From positions 248,001 to 312,000 of the forward strand of contig NC_064043.1 of the NCBI RefSeq assembly GCF_932526225.1: a stretch of 64,000 bases of DNA, read 5' to 3'. Each line of letters starts with the position of its first letter. Within the stretch, counting starts at the first letter, position 1. A program made the translations under genes and the position numbers. Below the pieces are notes generated by a model, which was given only the letters and a program-made list of their open reading frames with translations, had not been told where the DNA came from and ran no database searches. Positions 1 through 9,985 of this stretch are shown piece by piece. Source of the stretch: Nematostella vectensis (Eukaryota > Cnidaria > Anthozoa > Actiniaria > Edwardsiidae).

Positions 1-368
1 GGGAGACTTTAAACAAAACAAAAAAAATGACCACAAACTGTCCATTAACATAGTTTTCAATATAATATTGCATATTATTTAATAAGGTATTGACAGCTTT
101 TAAAAAGTTCAACTGTTTGTAGACACTTAAAAGCCTACAATAAACACTGACTCCAGACATGCGCAGTACTATGCTGCTGCCCCTTTAAAGTAAAATACAG
201 CTTTACTTAGTCAGCGTAGACAATATTGCGGATTTTGTCAATATTCTAATATGAATATGTCAATATTCTCCCCCCTTACGTCTTTATTTCTATTTATTTT
301 ATGCTTTTCACATGATACCAAAACAGCGTCTTTTTTGTTTGCTAATTTGATGTCATGTACACAATAAA

Positions 369-436
369 AGAGATGCGCCCGTGCGCATGGCGAGTCCCCA
401 AGGGACCCAAGACGCCCAAATAGACCTCTATTTTTT
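369..436 (+). ncRNA. Candidate small structured RNA ending in a T6 terminator (one per unit)
   Basis: A compact fold can be drawn by eye. AGAG (369-372) pairs with CTCT (426-429) and encloses two hairpins. Hairpin 1 is ATGCGC-CCGT-GCGCAT (373-388). Hairpin 2 has an outer stem GGCG/CGCC (389-392/413-416) and an inner perfect GTCCC-CAA-GGGAC (394-406). The closing stem is followed at once by A and T6 (431-436), which would serve as a Pol III terminator; AUUUUUUG also resembles an Sm site. An AATAAAAGAG box lies directly upstream. It recurs in all units except the deleted unit 28, with T5 in units 5, 6, 8, 9, 21, 22, 24 and 26. It matches no RNA family I know. Substitutions in several units (3, 7, 10, 11, 13, 15, 20, 25) break single pairs without compensation, which argues against strong selection. 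The same segment in unit 2 is 2313-2380. Confidence 0.3.
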
Positions 437-627
437 GTCATCCACAATCTCGGCGAGCTGTGCGTCGCGTAACCGTATTACAGGCCTGGGATCCTGGTTA
501 TTGTCCTCCCCATTAATGCGCCGGTTGGGATAACCTTGCAAGAGTGTTGTACAGCATATTCGCTCGGAAATATCGGTGCTTGGGGCCTCCGGGTTCTTTA
601 CAGCCTTCCGTAAAAGCCTTGTGCTGC

Positions 628-651
628 CATACCGATTGGGTAATCCGTATG
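628..651 (+). other. Perfect hairpin with one C/C mismatch in the core (unit 1 example)
   Basis: The arms CATAC-C-GATT and AATC-C-GTATG enclose the loop GGGT: nine base pairs with one central mismatch. The arms look unchanged in every unit that has a core. A second small hairpin, TTTAC-8 nt-GTAAA, lies just upstream (2541-2558 in unit 2). Both suggest either a structured transcript or palindromic DNA protein-binding sites. Confidence 0.5.
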
Positions 652-843
652 TATCGTTTCCGTTTTGTTCTTCAGACCGGGTTCGATCCCAGGCCAATGG
701 GCTTTTTTTTTAGTTCGTTTTTTTTTTCTATGTGCTGGACCCCCTTAATCCTGATAGGTTTTGCGCAAAAATAAAAAAAAAAAGTGAGTTTTCAAAAGAA
801 GCTTGCTAGATTTATTGTTAATATGTAATCAATTTGTTCCTAG

Positions 844-1150
844 GAAGTTAACAAAAACCACAAAGCAAAGAGTTTGAGGAAGTAAACAAGTATGTGAACT
901 TTAATGTTCTATTTGAAGGGGTGCATTTTGTACAGGGAAGCATACATAGAATGCTTAACTGGTGGAGAGGGAAGAGGTAAAAGTTTATTGAGCATAATTT
1001 CAACAATAGCAGAGGGAAGAGAGGGGCACTCTCTTCATACAATATTGCAGTTGTTACCTATTATTAAATAAGTTTGTAACATGTCTTTGTTTATTAAGCA
1101 AGGTCTATTTCTGAGACAAGCAAACTCAAAAAAGGCTGTTGAAATAACAG
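844..1150 (+). other. Exon-like interval between splice-site look-alikes (unit 1 example)
   Basis: TTTGTTCCTAG|G ends at 843 and CAG|GTGAGT starts its intron side at 1151, so a 307-nt interval has near-consensus acceptor and donor sites. The pair recurs in nearly every unit. No frame is open across the interval, so any exon would be non-coding. This is pattern matching only; AT-rich DNA easily yields such sites. Confidence 0.15.
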
Positions 1151-1361
1151 GTGAGTGTTAAAAGATAAACAATTATCTGATTAGAAAACTACTGTAGATT
1201 CCTTTGCACCAAAATAAGAACAAACTTCATTTTTTTTGTTATTTATAAGGAACGAGATGAGCTCTACAAAGCCATAAAGAAATATGTATTGCTCATCTAA
1301 ATTATACAAGTAAATAATAATATTAAAAAAGAACTACTGTAAGTATCTAGTGTGGTTTTCA

Positions 1362-1478
1362 TTAACCCGTGAAACAAAGTGTGATAGTTAAACGGTAATA
1401 GTTAGTAAAACACAAAAAAGTACAATAGAATCAGATCACCACAAAGTGTAATACGCTAAAGCGTAGTTCACGGGTTAA
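1362..1478. mobile_element. piggyBac-type MITE, 109 bp plus TTAA duplications (present in every complete unit)
   Basis: The sequence reads TTAA-CCCGTGAA ... TTCACGGG-TTAA. Terminal inverted repeats starting with CCC, flanked on both sides by TTAA, are the hallmark of piggyBac-superfamily elements, which insert at TTAA. The identity extends one TC/GA pair beyond each TTAA, giving a 16-bp perfect inverted repeat overall. The interior has no coding capacity and contains a short palindrome, TACGCTAAAGCGTA, next to the right end. It is therefore a non-autonomous element that would rely on a transposase elsewhere. Because each of the 32 units holds it at the same place, it inserted before the array was amplified. 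Ends are degraded in units 4 and 7 (GGT), 15 (CAC) and 29 and 30 (CCCTTGAA). The superfamily call rests on TSD and TIR only. Confidence 0.75.
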
Positions 1479-2408
1479 TGAAGGTTTTGACATTTCAACC
1501 TTACATCCACATGAAAGTAATGCCTGATATCGAGTGCCCTACAGTAAGTGTTTTGCAGTCAAGTTGTTTTCTGTTAGTAGGTAAAAAAATATTCTAAATA
1601 ATAGTAATCATAGCTATGGTCACCACTTACACATATAGAACTTGTAATGAAAAGAAAGAAAAAAAAAATATATATATATGCAGTCAAACAACAGAATTGC
1701 ATGATAACCTTGAATATATTGAATAAAGGACTGCAAAAAAACATCTTTTGTACTAGTTGCTTGAATTGACCCTTGGCTATTTTTAGCTGAATTCCCCTCC
1801 CCCTCTAAAAAAGAAAATAATAATAATAATAGAACAAAACTAAAAAGAAAACAAACAAAACAGAGACCCCCACCAACAATTTTGATTTTTTTTACTTTCC
1901 TTTAAAAGGGGAGTGTCATGGTTAAGAGATTTGCAATAGCTCTAGAGCCCTGACACAATGAACTTCAGTGAAATTCTAATACTGACTTATGAGCTTTTGG
2001 TACATGTGGGAGACTTTAAACAAAACCAAAAAAATGACCACAAACTGTCAATTAACATAGTTTTCAATATAATATTGCATATTATTTAATAAGGTATTGA
2101 CAGCTTTTAAAAAGTTCAACTGTTTGTAGACACTTAAAAGCCTACAATAAACACTGACTCCAGACATGCGCAGTACTATGCTGCTGCCCCTTTAAAGTAA
2201 AATACAGCTTTACTTAGTCAGCGTAGACAAAATTGCGGATTTTGTCAATATTCTAATATGAAGATGTCAGCGTCTTTTTTCTTTGCTAATTTGATGTCAT
2301 GTACACAATAAAAGAGATGCGCCCGTGCGCATGGCGAGTCCCCAAGGGACCCAAGACGCCCAAATAGACCTCTATTTTTTGTCATCCACAATCTCGGCGA
2401 GCTGTGCG

Positions 2409-2419
2409 TGGCGTAACCG
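2409..2419 (+). promoter_or_regulatory. A-box-like Pol III motif (unit 2 example)
   Basis: TGGCGTAACCG fits the A-box consensus TRGYNNARNNG at all fixed positions. It recurs in most units but is altered in units 1, 14 and 16 (TCGCGTAACCG) and 27 (TGGAGTAACCG). It lies about 215 bp before the B-box-like motif, far more than in a tRNA gene. A chance match is quite possible. Confidence 0.25.
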
Positions 2420-2623
2420 TATTACAGGCCTGGGATCCTGGTTATTGTCCTCCCCATTAATGCGCGGGTTGGGATAACCTTGCAAGAGTGTTGTACAGCA
2501 TATTCGCTCGGAAATGTCGGTGCTTGGGGCCTTCGGGTTCTTTACAGCCTTCCGTAAAAGCCTTGTGCTGCCATACCGATTGGGTAATCCGTATGTATGG
2601 TTTCCGTTTTGTTCTTCAGACCG

Positions 2624-2634
2624 GGTTCGATCCC
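2624..2634 (+). promoter_or_regulatory. B-box-like Pol III motif with tRNA-like T arm (unit 2 example)
   Basis: GGTTCGATCCC fits the B-box consensus GGTTCGANNCC. With its flanks, CCGGG-TTCGATC-CCAGG, it forms a T-arm-like stem-loop with one mismatch. It is followed within about 12 nt by a T9 run. I saw it intact in every complete unit; units 12 and 19 lose only one preceding G. Read on the minus strand it yields the residues PGIEPG, a familiar translation product of B boxes in animal SINEs. No matching D and anticodon arms are found upstream, so it is not a functional tRNA gene; a tRNA-derived retroposon remnant is the likelier origin. Confidence 0.5.
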
Positions 2635-2646
2635 AGGCCAATGGGC

Positions 2647-2655
2647 TTTTTTTTT
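2647..2655 (+). terminator. T9 run after the B-box-like motif (unit 2 example)
   Basis: Nine Ts follow AATGGGC. The corresponding run is T8-T10 in the other units and is followed by a second T-rich stretch after TTCG. Such a run would stop Pol III reading the + strand. Without proof of transcription it may just be a homopolymer. Confidence 0.3.
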
Positions 2656-3852
2656 AATTCGTTTTTTTTTTCTTTGTGCTGGACCCCATTAATCCTGATA
2701 GGTTTTGCGCAAAAATAATAAAAAAAAGTGAGTTTGCAAAATAAGCTTGCTAGATTTATTGATAATATGTATTCAATTTGTTCCTAGGAAGTTAACAAAA
2801 AACACAAAGCAAAGAGTTTGAGGAAGTAAACAAGTATGTGAACTTTAATGTTCTATTTGAAGGGGTGCATTTTGTACAGGGAAGCATACATAGAATGCTT
2901 AACTGGTGGAGAGGGAAGAGGTAAAAGTTTATTGAGCATAATTTCAACAATAGCAGAGGGAAGAGAGGGGCACTCTCTTCATACAATATTGCAGTTGTTA
3001 CCTATTATTAAATAAGTTTGTAACATGTCTTTGTTTATTAAGCAAGGTCTATTTCTGAGACAAGCAAATTCAAGTAAGGCTGTTGAAATAACAGGTGAGT
3101 GTTAAAAGATAAACAATTATCTGATTAGAAAACTACTGTAGATTCCTTTGCACCAAAATAAGAACAAACTTCATTTTGTTTGTTATTTATGAGGAACGAG
3201 ATGAGCTCTACAAAGCCATAAAGAAATATGTATTGCTCATCTAAATTATACAAGTAAATATTAATATTAAAAAAGAACTACTGTAAGTATCTAGAGTGGT
3301 TTTCATTAACCCGTGAAACAAAGTGTGATAGTTAAACGGTAATAGTTAGTAAAACACATAAAAATTACAATAGAATCAGATCACCACAAAGTGTAATACG
3401 CTAAAGCGTAGTTCACGGGTTAATGAAGGTTTTGACATTTCAACCTTACATCCACATGAAAGTAATGCCTAATATCGAGTGCCCTACAGTAAGTGTTTTG
3501 CAGTCAAGTTGTTTTCTGTTAGTAGGTAAAAAAATATTCTAAATAATAGTAATCATAGCTATGGTCACCACTTACACATATAGAACTTGTAATAAAAAAG
3601 AAAGAAAAAAAAAAAAATATATATATATATATGCAGTCAAACAACAGAATTGCATGATAACCTTGAATATATTGAATAAAGGACTGCAAAAAACATCTTT
3701 TGTACTAGTTGCTTGAATTGACCCTTGGCTATTTTTAGCTGAATTCCCCTCCCCCTCTAAAAAAGAAAATAATAATAATAATAGTACAAAAATAAAAAGA
3801 AAACAAACACAGCAGAGACCCCCACCAACAACTTTGATTTTTTTTAACTTTC

Positions 3853-4150
3853 CTTTAAAGGGGGAGTGTCATGTTTAAGAGATTTGCAATAGCTCTAGAG
3901 CCCTGACACAATGAACTTCAGTGCAATTCTAATACTGACTTATGAGCTTTTGGTACATGTAGGAGACTTTAAACAAAACAAAAAAAATTACCACAAACTG
4001 TCAATTAACATAGTTTTCAATATAATATTGCATATTATTTAATAAGGTATTCACAGCTTTTAAAAAGTTCAACTGTTTGTTGACACTTAAAAGCCTACAA
4101 TAATCACTGACTCCAGACATGCGCAGTACTATGCTGCTGCCCCTTTAAAG
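3853..4150. repeat. Inverted-repeat pair CTTTAAAGGGG / CCCCTTTAAAG bounding ~300 bp (units 2-3 example)
   Basis: CTTTAAAGGGG at 3853-3863 and CCCCTTTAAAG at 4140-4150 are exact reverse complements, and an imperfect match continues inward (GGAG...CAT against ATG...CTGC). The pair spans the chosen unit junction. It could be the ends of another old MITE or a chance palindromic pair. In many other units the left arm reads CTTTAAAAGGGG. I found no convincing target-site duplication. Confidence 0.35.
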
Positions 4151-5959
4151 TAAAATACAGCTTTACTTAGTCAGCGTAGACAATATTGCGGATTTTGTCA
4201 ATATTCTAATATGAAGATGTCAATATTCTCCCCCCTTACGTCTTTATTTCTATTTATTTTATGATTTTCACATGATACCAAAACAGCGTCTTTTTTCTTC
4301 GCTAATTTGATGTCATGTACACAATAAAAGAGATGCGCCCGTGCTCATGGCGAGTCCCCAAGGGACCCAAGACGCCCAAATAGACCTCTATTTTTTGTCA
4401 TCCACAATCTCGGCGAGCTGTGCGTGGCGTAACCGTATTACAGGCCTGGGATCCTGGTTATTGTCCTCCCCATTAATGCGCGGGTTGGGATAACCTTGCA
4501 AGAGTGTTGTACAGCATATTCGCTCGGAAATATCGGTGCTTGGGGCCTTCGGGTTCTTTACAGCCTTCCGTAAATGCCTTGTGCTGCCATACCGATTGGG
4601 TAATCCGTATGTTTGGTTTCCGTTTTGTTCTTCAGACCGGGTTCGATCCCAGGCCAATGGGCTTTTTTTTTAATTCGTTTTTTTTTCCTTTGTGCTGGAC
4701 CCCCTTAATCCTGATAGGTTTTGCGCAAAAATAATAAAAAAGTGAGTTTGCAAAATAAGCTTGCTAGATTTATTGATTATATGTATTCAATTTGTTCCTA
4801 GGAAGTTAACAAAAAACACAAAGCAAAGAGTTTGAGGAAGTAAACAAGTATGTGAACTTTAATGTTCTATTTGAAGGGGCGCATTTTGTACAGGGAAGCA
4901 TACATAGAATGCTTAACTGGTGGAGAGGGGAGAGGTAACAGTTTATTGAGCATAATGTCAACAATAGCAGGGGGAAGGGAGGGGCACTCTCTTCATACAA
5001 TATTGCAGTTGTTTCCTATTATTAAATAAGTTTGTAAGATATATTTGTTTATTAAGCAAGGTCTATTTCTGAGACAAGCAAACTCAAGTAAGAGCTGTTG
5101 AAATAACAGGTGAGTGTAAAAAAAACAATTATCTGATTAGAAAACTAATGTAGATTCCTTTGCAGCAAATAAGAACAAACTTCATTTTGTTTGTTATTTA
5201 TGAGGAACGAGATGAGCTCTACAAGGCCAAGAAGAAATATGTATTGCTCATCTAAATTATACAAGTAAATAATAATATTAAAAAAGAACTACTGTAAGTA
5301 TCTAGAGTGGTTTTCATTAACCCGTGAAACAAAGTGTGATAGTTAAACGGTAATAGTTAGTAAAACACAAAAAAGAACAATAGAATCAGATCACAACAAA
5401 GTGTAATACGCTAAAGCGTAGTTCACGGGTTAATGAAGGTTTTGACATTTGAACCTTACATCCACATGAAAGTAATGCCTAATATCGAGTGCCCTACAGT
5501 AAGTGTTTTGCAGTCAAGTTGTTTTCTGTTAGTAGGTAAAAAATTATTCTAAATAATAGTAATCATAGCTATGGTCACCACTTACACATATAGCACTTGT
5601 AATGAAAAGAAAGAAAATATATATATATATATGCAGTCAAACAACAGAATTGCATGATAACCTTGAATATATTGAATAAAGGACTGCAAAAAACATCTTT
5701 TGTACTAGTTGCTTGAATTGACCCTTGGCTATTTTTAGCTGAATTCCCCTCCACCTCTAAAAAAGTAAATAATAATAATAATAGAACAAAACTAAAAAGA
5801 AAACAAACAAAACAGAGACCCCCACCAACAATTTTGATTTTTTTTACTTTCCTTTAAAAGGGGAGTGTCATGGTTAAGAGATTTGCAATAGCTCTAGAGC
5901 CCTGCCACAATGAACTTCAGTGAAATTCTAATACTGACTTATGAGCTTTCGGTACATGT
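3961..5959 (+). repeat. Satellite unit 3 (1999 bp, type B)
   Basis: First clear type B unit: GGGGCGCATTTT, GGTAACAGTTT and GATATATTTG in the variable stretch. MITE at 5317-5433. Hairpin 1 of the core has GCTCAT instead of GCGCAT, which breaks one pair. Confidence 0.95.
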
Positions 5960-7971
5960 GGGAGACTTTAAACAAAACAAAACAAAATGACCACAAACTG
6001 TCAATTAACATAGTTTTCAATATAATGTTGCATATTATTTAATAAGGTATTCACAGCTTTTAAAAAGTTCAACTGTTTGTTGACACTTTAAAGCCTACAA
6101 GAATCACTGACTCCAGACATGCGTAGTACTATGTTGCTGCCCCTTTAAAGTAAAATACAGCTTCACTTAGTCAGCGTAGACAAAATTGCGGATTTTGTCA
6201 ATATTCTAATATGAAGATGTCAATATTCTCCCCCCTTACGTCTTTATTTCTATTTATTTTATGATTTTCACATGATACCAAAACAGCGTCTTTTTTCTTC
6301 GCTAATTTGATGTCATGTACACAATAAAAGAGATGCGCCCGTGCGCATGGCGAGTCCCCAAGGGACCCAAGACGCCCAAATAGACCTCTATTTTTTGTCA
6401 TCCACAATCTCGGCGAGCTGTGCGTGGCGAAACCGTATGACAGGCCTGGGATCCTGGTTATTGTCCTCCCCATTAATGCGCGGGTTGGGATAACCTTGCA
6501 AGAGTGTTGTACAGCATATTCGCTCGGAAATATCGGTGCTTGGGGCCTTCGGGTTCTTTACAGCCTTCCGTAAAAGCCTTGTGCTGCCATACCGATTGGG
6601 TAATCCGTATGTATGGTTTCCGTTTTGTTCTTCAGACCGGGTTCGATCCCAGGCCAATGGGCTTTTTTTTTTAATTCGTTTTTTTTTTCTTTTTGCTAGA
6701 CCCCCTTAATCCTGATAGGTTTTGCGCAAAAATAATAAAAAAAAGTGAGTTTGCAAAATAAGCTTGCTGGATTTATTGATTATATGTATTCAATTTGTTC
6801 CTAGGAAGTTAACAAAAAACACAAAGCAAAGAGTTTGAGGAAGTAAACAAGTATGTGAACTCTAATGTTCTATTTGAAGGGGTGCATTTTGTACAGGGAA
6901 GCATACATAGAATGCTTAACAGGTGGAGAGGGGAGAGGTAACAGTTTATTAAGCATAATGTCAACAATAGCAGGGGGAAGGGAGGGGCACTCTCTTCATA
7001 CAATATTGCAGTTGTTACCTATTATTAAATAAGTTTGTAACATGTCTTTGGTTATTAAGCAAGGTATATTTCTGAGACAAGCAAACTCAAGTAAGAGCTG
7101 TTGAAATAACAGGTGAGTGTTAAAAGAAAAACAATTATCTGATTAGAAAACTACTGTAGATTCCTTTGCACCAAAATAAGAACAAACTTCATTTTGTTTG
7201 TTATTTATGAGGAACGAGATGAGCTCTACAAAGCCATAAAGAAATATGTATTGCTCATCTAAATTATACAAGTAAATAATAATATTAAAAAAGAACTACT
7301 GTAAGTATCTAGAGTGGTTTTCATTAACCCGTGAAACAAAGTGTGATAGTTAAACGGTAATAGTTAGTAAAACACAAAAAAGTACAATAGAATCAGATCA
7401 CCACAAAGTGTAATACGCTAAAGCGTAGTTCACGGTTTAATGAAGGTTTTAACATTTCAACCTTACATCCACATGAAAGTAATGCCTAATATCGAGTGCC
7501 CTACAGTAAGTGTTTTGCAGTCAAGTTGTTTTCTGTTAGTAGGTAAAAAAATATTCTAAATAATAGTAATCATAGCTATGGTCACCACTTACACATATAG
7601 AACTTGTAATGAAAAGAAAGAAAAAGAATATATATATATATATGCAGTCAAACAACAGAATTGCATGATAAACTTGAATATATTGTATAAAGGACTGCAA
7701 AAAAACATCTTTTGTACTAGTTGCTTGAATTGACCCTTGGCTATTTTTAGCTGAATTCCCCTCCCAATCTAAAAAAGAAAATAATAATAATAATAGAACA
7801 AAACTAAAAAGAAAACAAACAAAACAGAGACCCCCACCAACAATTTTGATTTTTTTTACTTTCCTTTAAAAGGGGAGTGTCATGGTTAAGAGATTTGCAA
7901 TAGCTCTAGAGCCCTGACACAATGAACTTCAGTGAAATTCTAATACTGACTTATGAGCTTTTGGTACATGT
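5960..7971 (+). repeat. Satellite unit 4 (2012 bp, A/B mosaic)
   Basis: Type B-like up to about 7030, then carries a haplotype otherwise seen only in unit 7 (GGTTATTAAGCAAGGTATA, CACGGTTTAATG, GATAAACTTG, TTGTATAAAGG). MITE at 7324-7440, with its right terminal GGG changed to GGT. Confidence 0.95.
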
Positions 7972-9985
7972 GGGAGACTTTAAACAAAACAAAAAAAAAA
8001 TGACCACAAACTGTCAATTAACATAGTTTTCAATATAATATTGCATATTATTTAATAAGGTATTGACAGCTTTTAAAAAGTTCAACTGTTTGTAGACACT
8101 TAAAAGCCTACAATAAACACTGACTCCAGACATGCGCAGTACTATGCTGCTGCCCCTTTAAAGTAAAATACAGCTTTACTTAGTCAGCGTAGACAATATT
8201 GCGGATTTTGTCAATATTCTAATATGAAGATGTCAATATTCTCCCCCCTTACGTCTTTATTTCTATTTATTTTATGCTTTTTACATGATACCAAAACAGC
8301 GTCTTTTTTCTTCGCTAATTTGATGTCATGTACACAATAAAAGAGATGCGCCCGTGCGCATGGCGAGTCCCCAAGGGACCCAAGACGCCCAAATAGACCT
8401 CTATTTTTGTCATGCACAATCTCGGCGAGCTGTGCGTGGCGTAACCGTATTACAGGCCTGGGATCCTGGTTATTGTCCTCCCCATTAATGCGCGGGTTGG
8501 GATAACCTTGCAAGAGTGTTGTACAGCATATTCGCTCGGAAATATCGGTGCTTGGGGCCTTCGGGTTCTTTACAGCCTTCCGTAAAAGCCTTGTGCTGCC
8601 ATACCGATTGGGTAATCCGTATGTATGGTTTCCGTTTTGTTCTTCAGACCGGGTTCGATCCCAGGCCAATGGGCTTTTTTTTTAATTCGTTTTTTTTTTC
8701 TTTGTGCTGGACCCCCTTAATCCTGATAGGTTTTGCGCAAAAATAATAAAAAAAAGTGAGTTTGCAAAATAAGCTTGCTAGATTTATTGATTATATGTAT
8801 TCAATTTGTTCCTAGGAAGTTAACAAAAACACAAAGCAAAGAGTTTGAGGAAGTAAACAAGTATGTGAACTTTAATGTTCTATTTGAAGGGGTGCATTTT
8901 GTACAGGGAAGCATACATAGAATGCTTAACTGGTGGAGAGGGAAGAGGTAAAAGTTTATTGAGCATAATTTCAACAATAGCAGAGGGAAGAGAGGGGCAC
9001 TCTCTTCATACAATATTGCAGTTGTTACCTATTATTAAATAAGTTTGTAACATATCTTTGTTTATTAAGCAAGGTCTATTTCTGAGACAAGCAAACTCAA
9101 GTAAGGCTGTTGAAATAACAGGTGAGTGTTAAAAGATAAACAATTATCTGATTATAAAACTAATGTAGATTCCTTTGCACCAAAATAAGAACAAACTTCA
9201 TTTTGTTTGTTATTTATGAGGAACGAGATGAGCTCTACAAAGCCATAAAGAAAGATGTATTGCTCATCTAAATTATACAAGTAAATAATAATATTAAAAA
9301 AGAACTACTGTAAGTATCTAGAGTGGTTTTCATTAACCCGTGAAACAAAGTGTGATAGTTAAACGGTAATAGTTAGTAAAACACAAAAAAGTACAATAGA
9401 ATCAGATCACCACAAAGTGTAATACGCTAAAGCGTAGTTCACGGGTTAATGAAGGTTTTGACATTTCAACCTTACATCCACATGAAAGTAATGCCTAATA
9501 TCGAGTGCCCTACAGTAAGTGTTTTGCAGTCAAGTTGTTTTCTGTTAGTAGGTAAAAAAATATTCTAAATAATAGTAATCATAGCTATGGTCACCACTTA
9601 CACATATAGAACTTGTAATGAAAAGAAAGAAAAAATATATATATATATATATATATGCAGTCAAACAACAGAATTGCATGATAACCTTGAATATATTGAA
9701 TAAAGGACTGCAAAAAAAACATCTTTTGTACTAGTTGCTTGAATTGACCCTTGGCTATTTTTAGCTGAATTCCCCTCCCCCTCTAAAAAAGAAAATAATA
9801 ATAATAATAGAACAAAACTAAAAAGAAAACAAACAAAACAGAGACCCCCACCAACAATTTTGATTTTTTTTACTTTCCTTTAAAAGGGGAGTGTCATGGT
9901 TAAGAGATTTGCAATAGCTCTAGAGCCCTGACACAATGAACTTCAGTGAAATTCTAATACTGACTTATGAGCTTTTGGTACATGT
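7972..9985 (+). repeat. Satellite unit 5 (2014 bp, type A)
   Basis: The core has T5 rather than T6 after CTCTA and reads TCATGCAC, as in units 6, 8 and 9. The one-base loss joins two minus-strand reading frames into one of 152 codons (8211-8669). MITE at 9333-9449. Confidence 0.95.

Larger units (their letters stand above)
1..2007 (+). repeat. Satellite unit 1 (2007 bp, type A)
   Basis: Serves here as the numbering reference. Its A-box-like site is altered (TCGCG instead of TGGCG at 465-469). It has GCGCCGGTTGGG at about 519-530, shared with units 30 and 31. The piggyBac-type MITE lies at 1362-1478. The small-RNA candidate ends in T6 at 431-436. Confidence 0.95.
2008..3960 (+). repeat. Satellite unit 2 (1953 bp, type A, 63-bp deletion)
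   Basis: Lacks 63 bp between GATGTCA and GCGTC (junction near 2267-2270) that other units carry, for example 4223-4285 in unit 3. The MITE is at 3306-3423 and is one base longer than usual. It ends with the CTTTAAAGGGGG variant. Confidence 0.95.

Noticed and set aside
428-697. Minus-strand 89-codon frame in the core
   Set aside because: It begins in the B-box-like motif, whose translation PGIEPG in the neighbouring frame is a known SINE artefact. Other frames are also open here, and length depends on a homopolymer. No domain is recognised.
628-700. tRNA gene on the + strand in the core
   Set aside because: The T arm and a following T run are present, but no acceptor partner, D arm or anticodon arm can be formed in the preceding 50 nt.
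369-710. Known RNA genes (5S rRNA, U1, U2, U4, U5, U6, 7SK, SRP, RNase P/MRP, spliced leader)
   Set aside because: None of the hallmark sequences I know for these RNAs is found on either strand. A covariance-model scan would be decisive.
848-1042. Minus-strand 64-codon frame recurring in most units
   Set aside because: Comparing types A and B, I count five amino-acid changes (L-P, K-T, F-C, F-S, T-A) against one silent change. That is not purifying selection, so the frame is shared only because the DNA is shared.
1362-1478. TTAACCC / GGGTTAA as telomere-like repeats
   Set aside because: Each occurs once per side of the element and is not tandem. The inverted arrangement with TTAA fits a transposon end.
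1716-1740. AATAAA followed by an A run as a poly(A) signal and processed transcript end
   Set aside because: It recurs in each unit within very AT-rich sequence and no transcript or open frame precedes it. The A run is genomic and continues as satellite.
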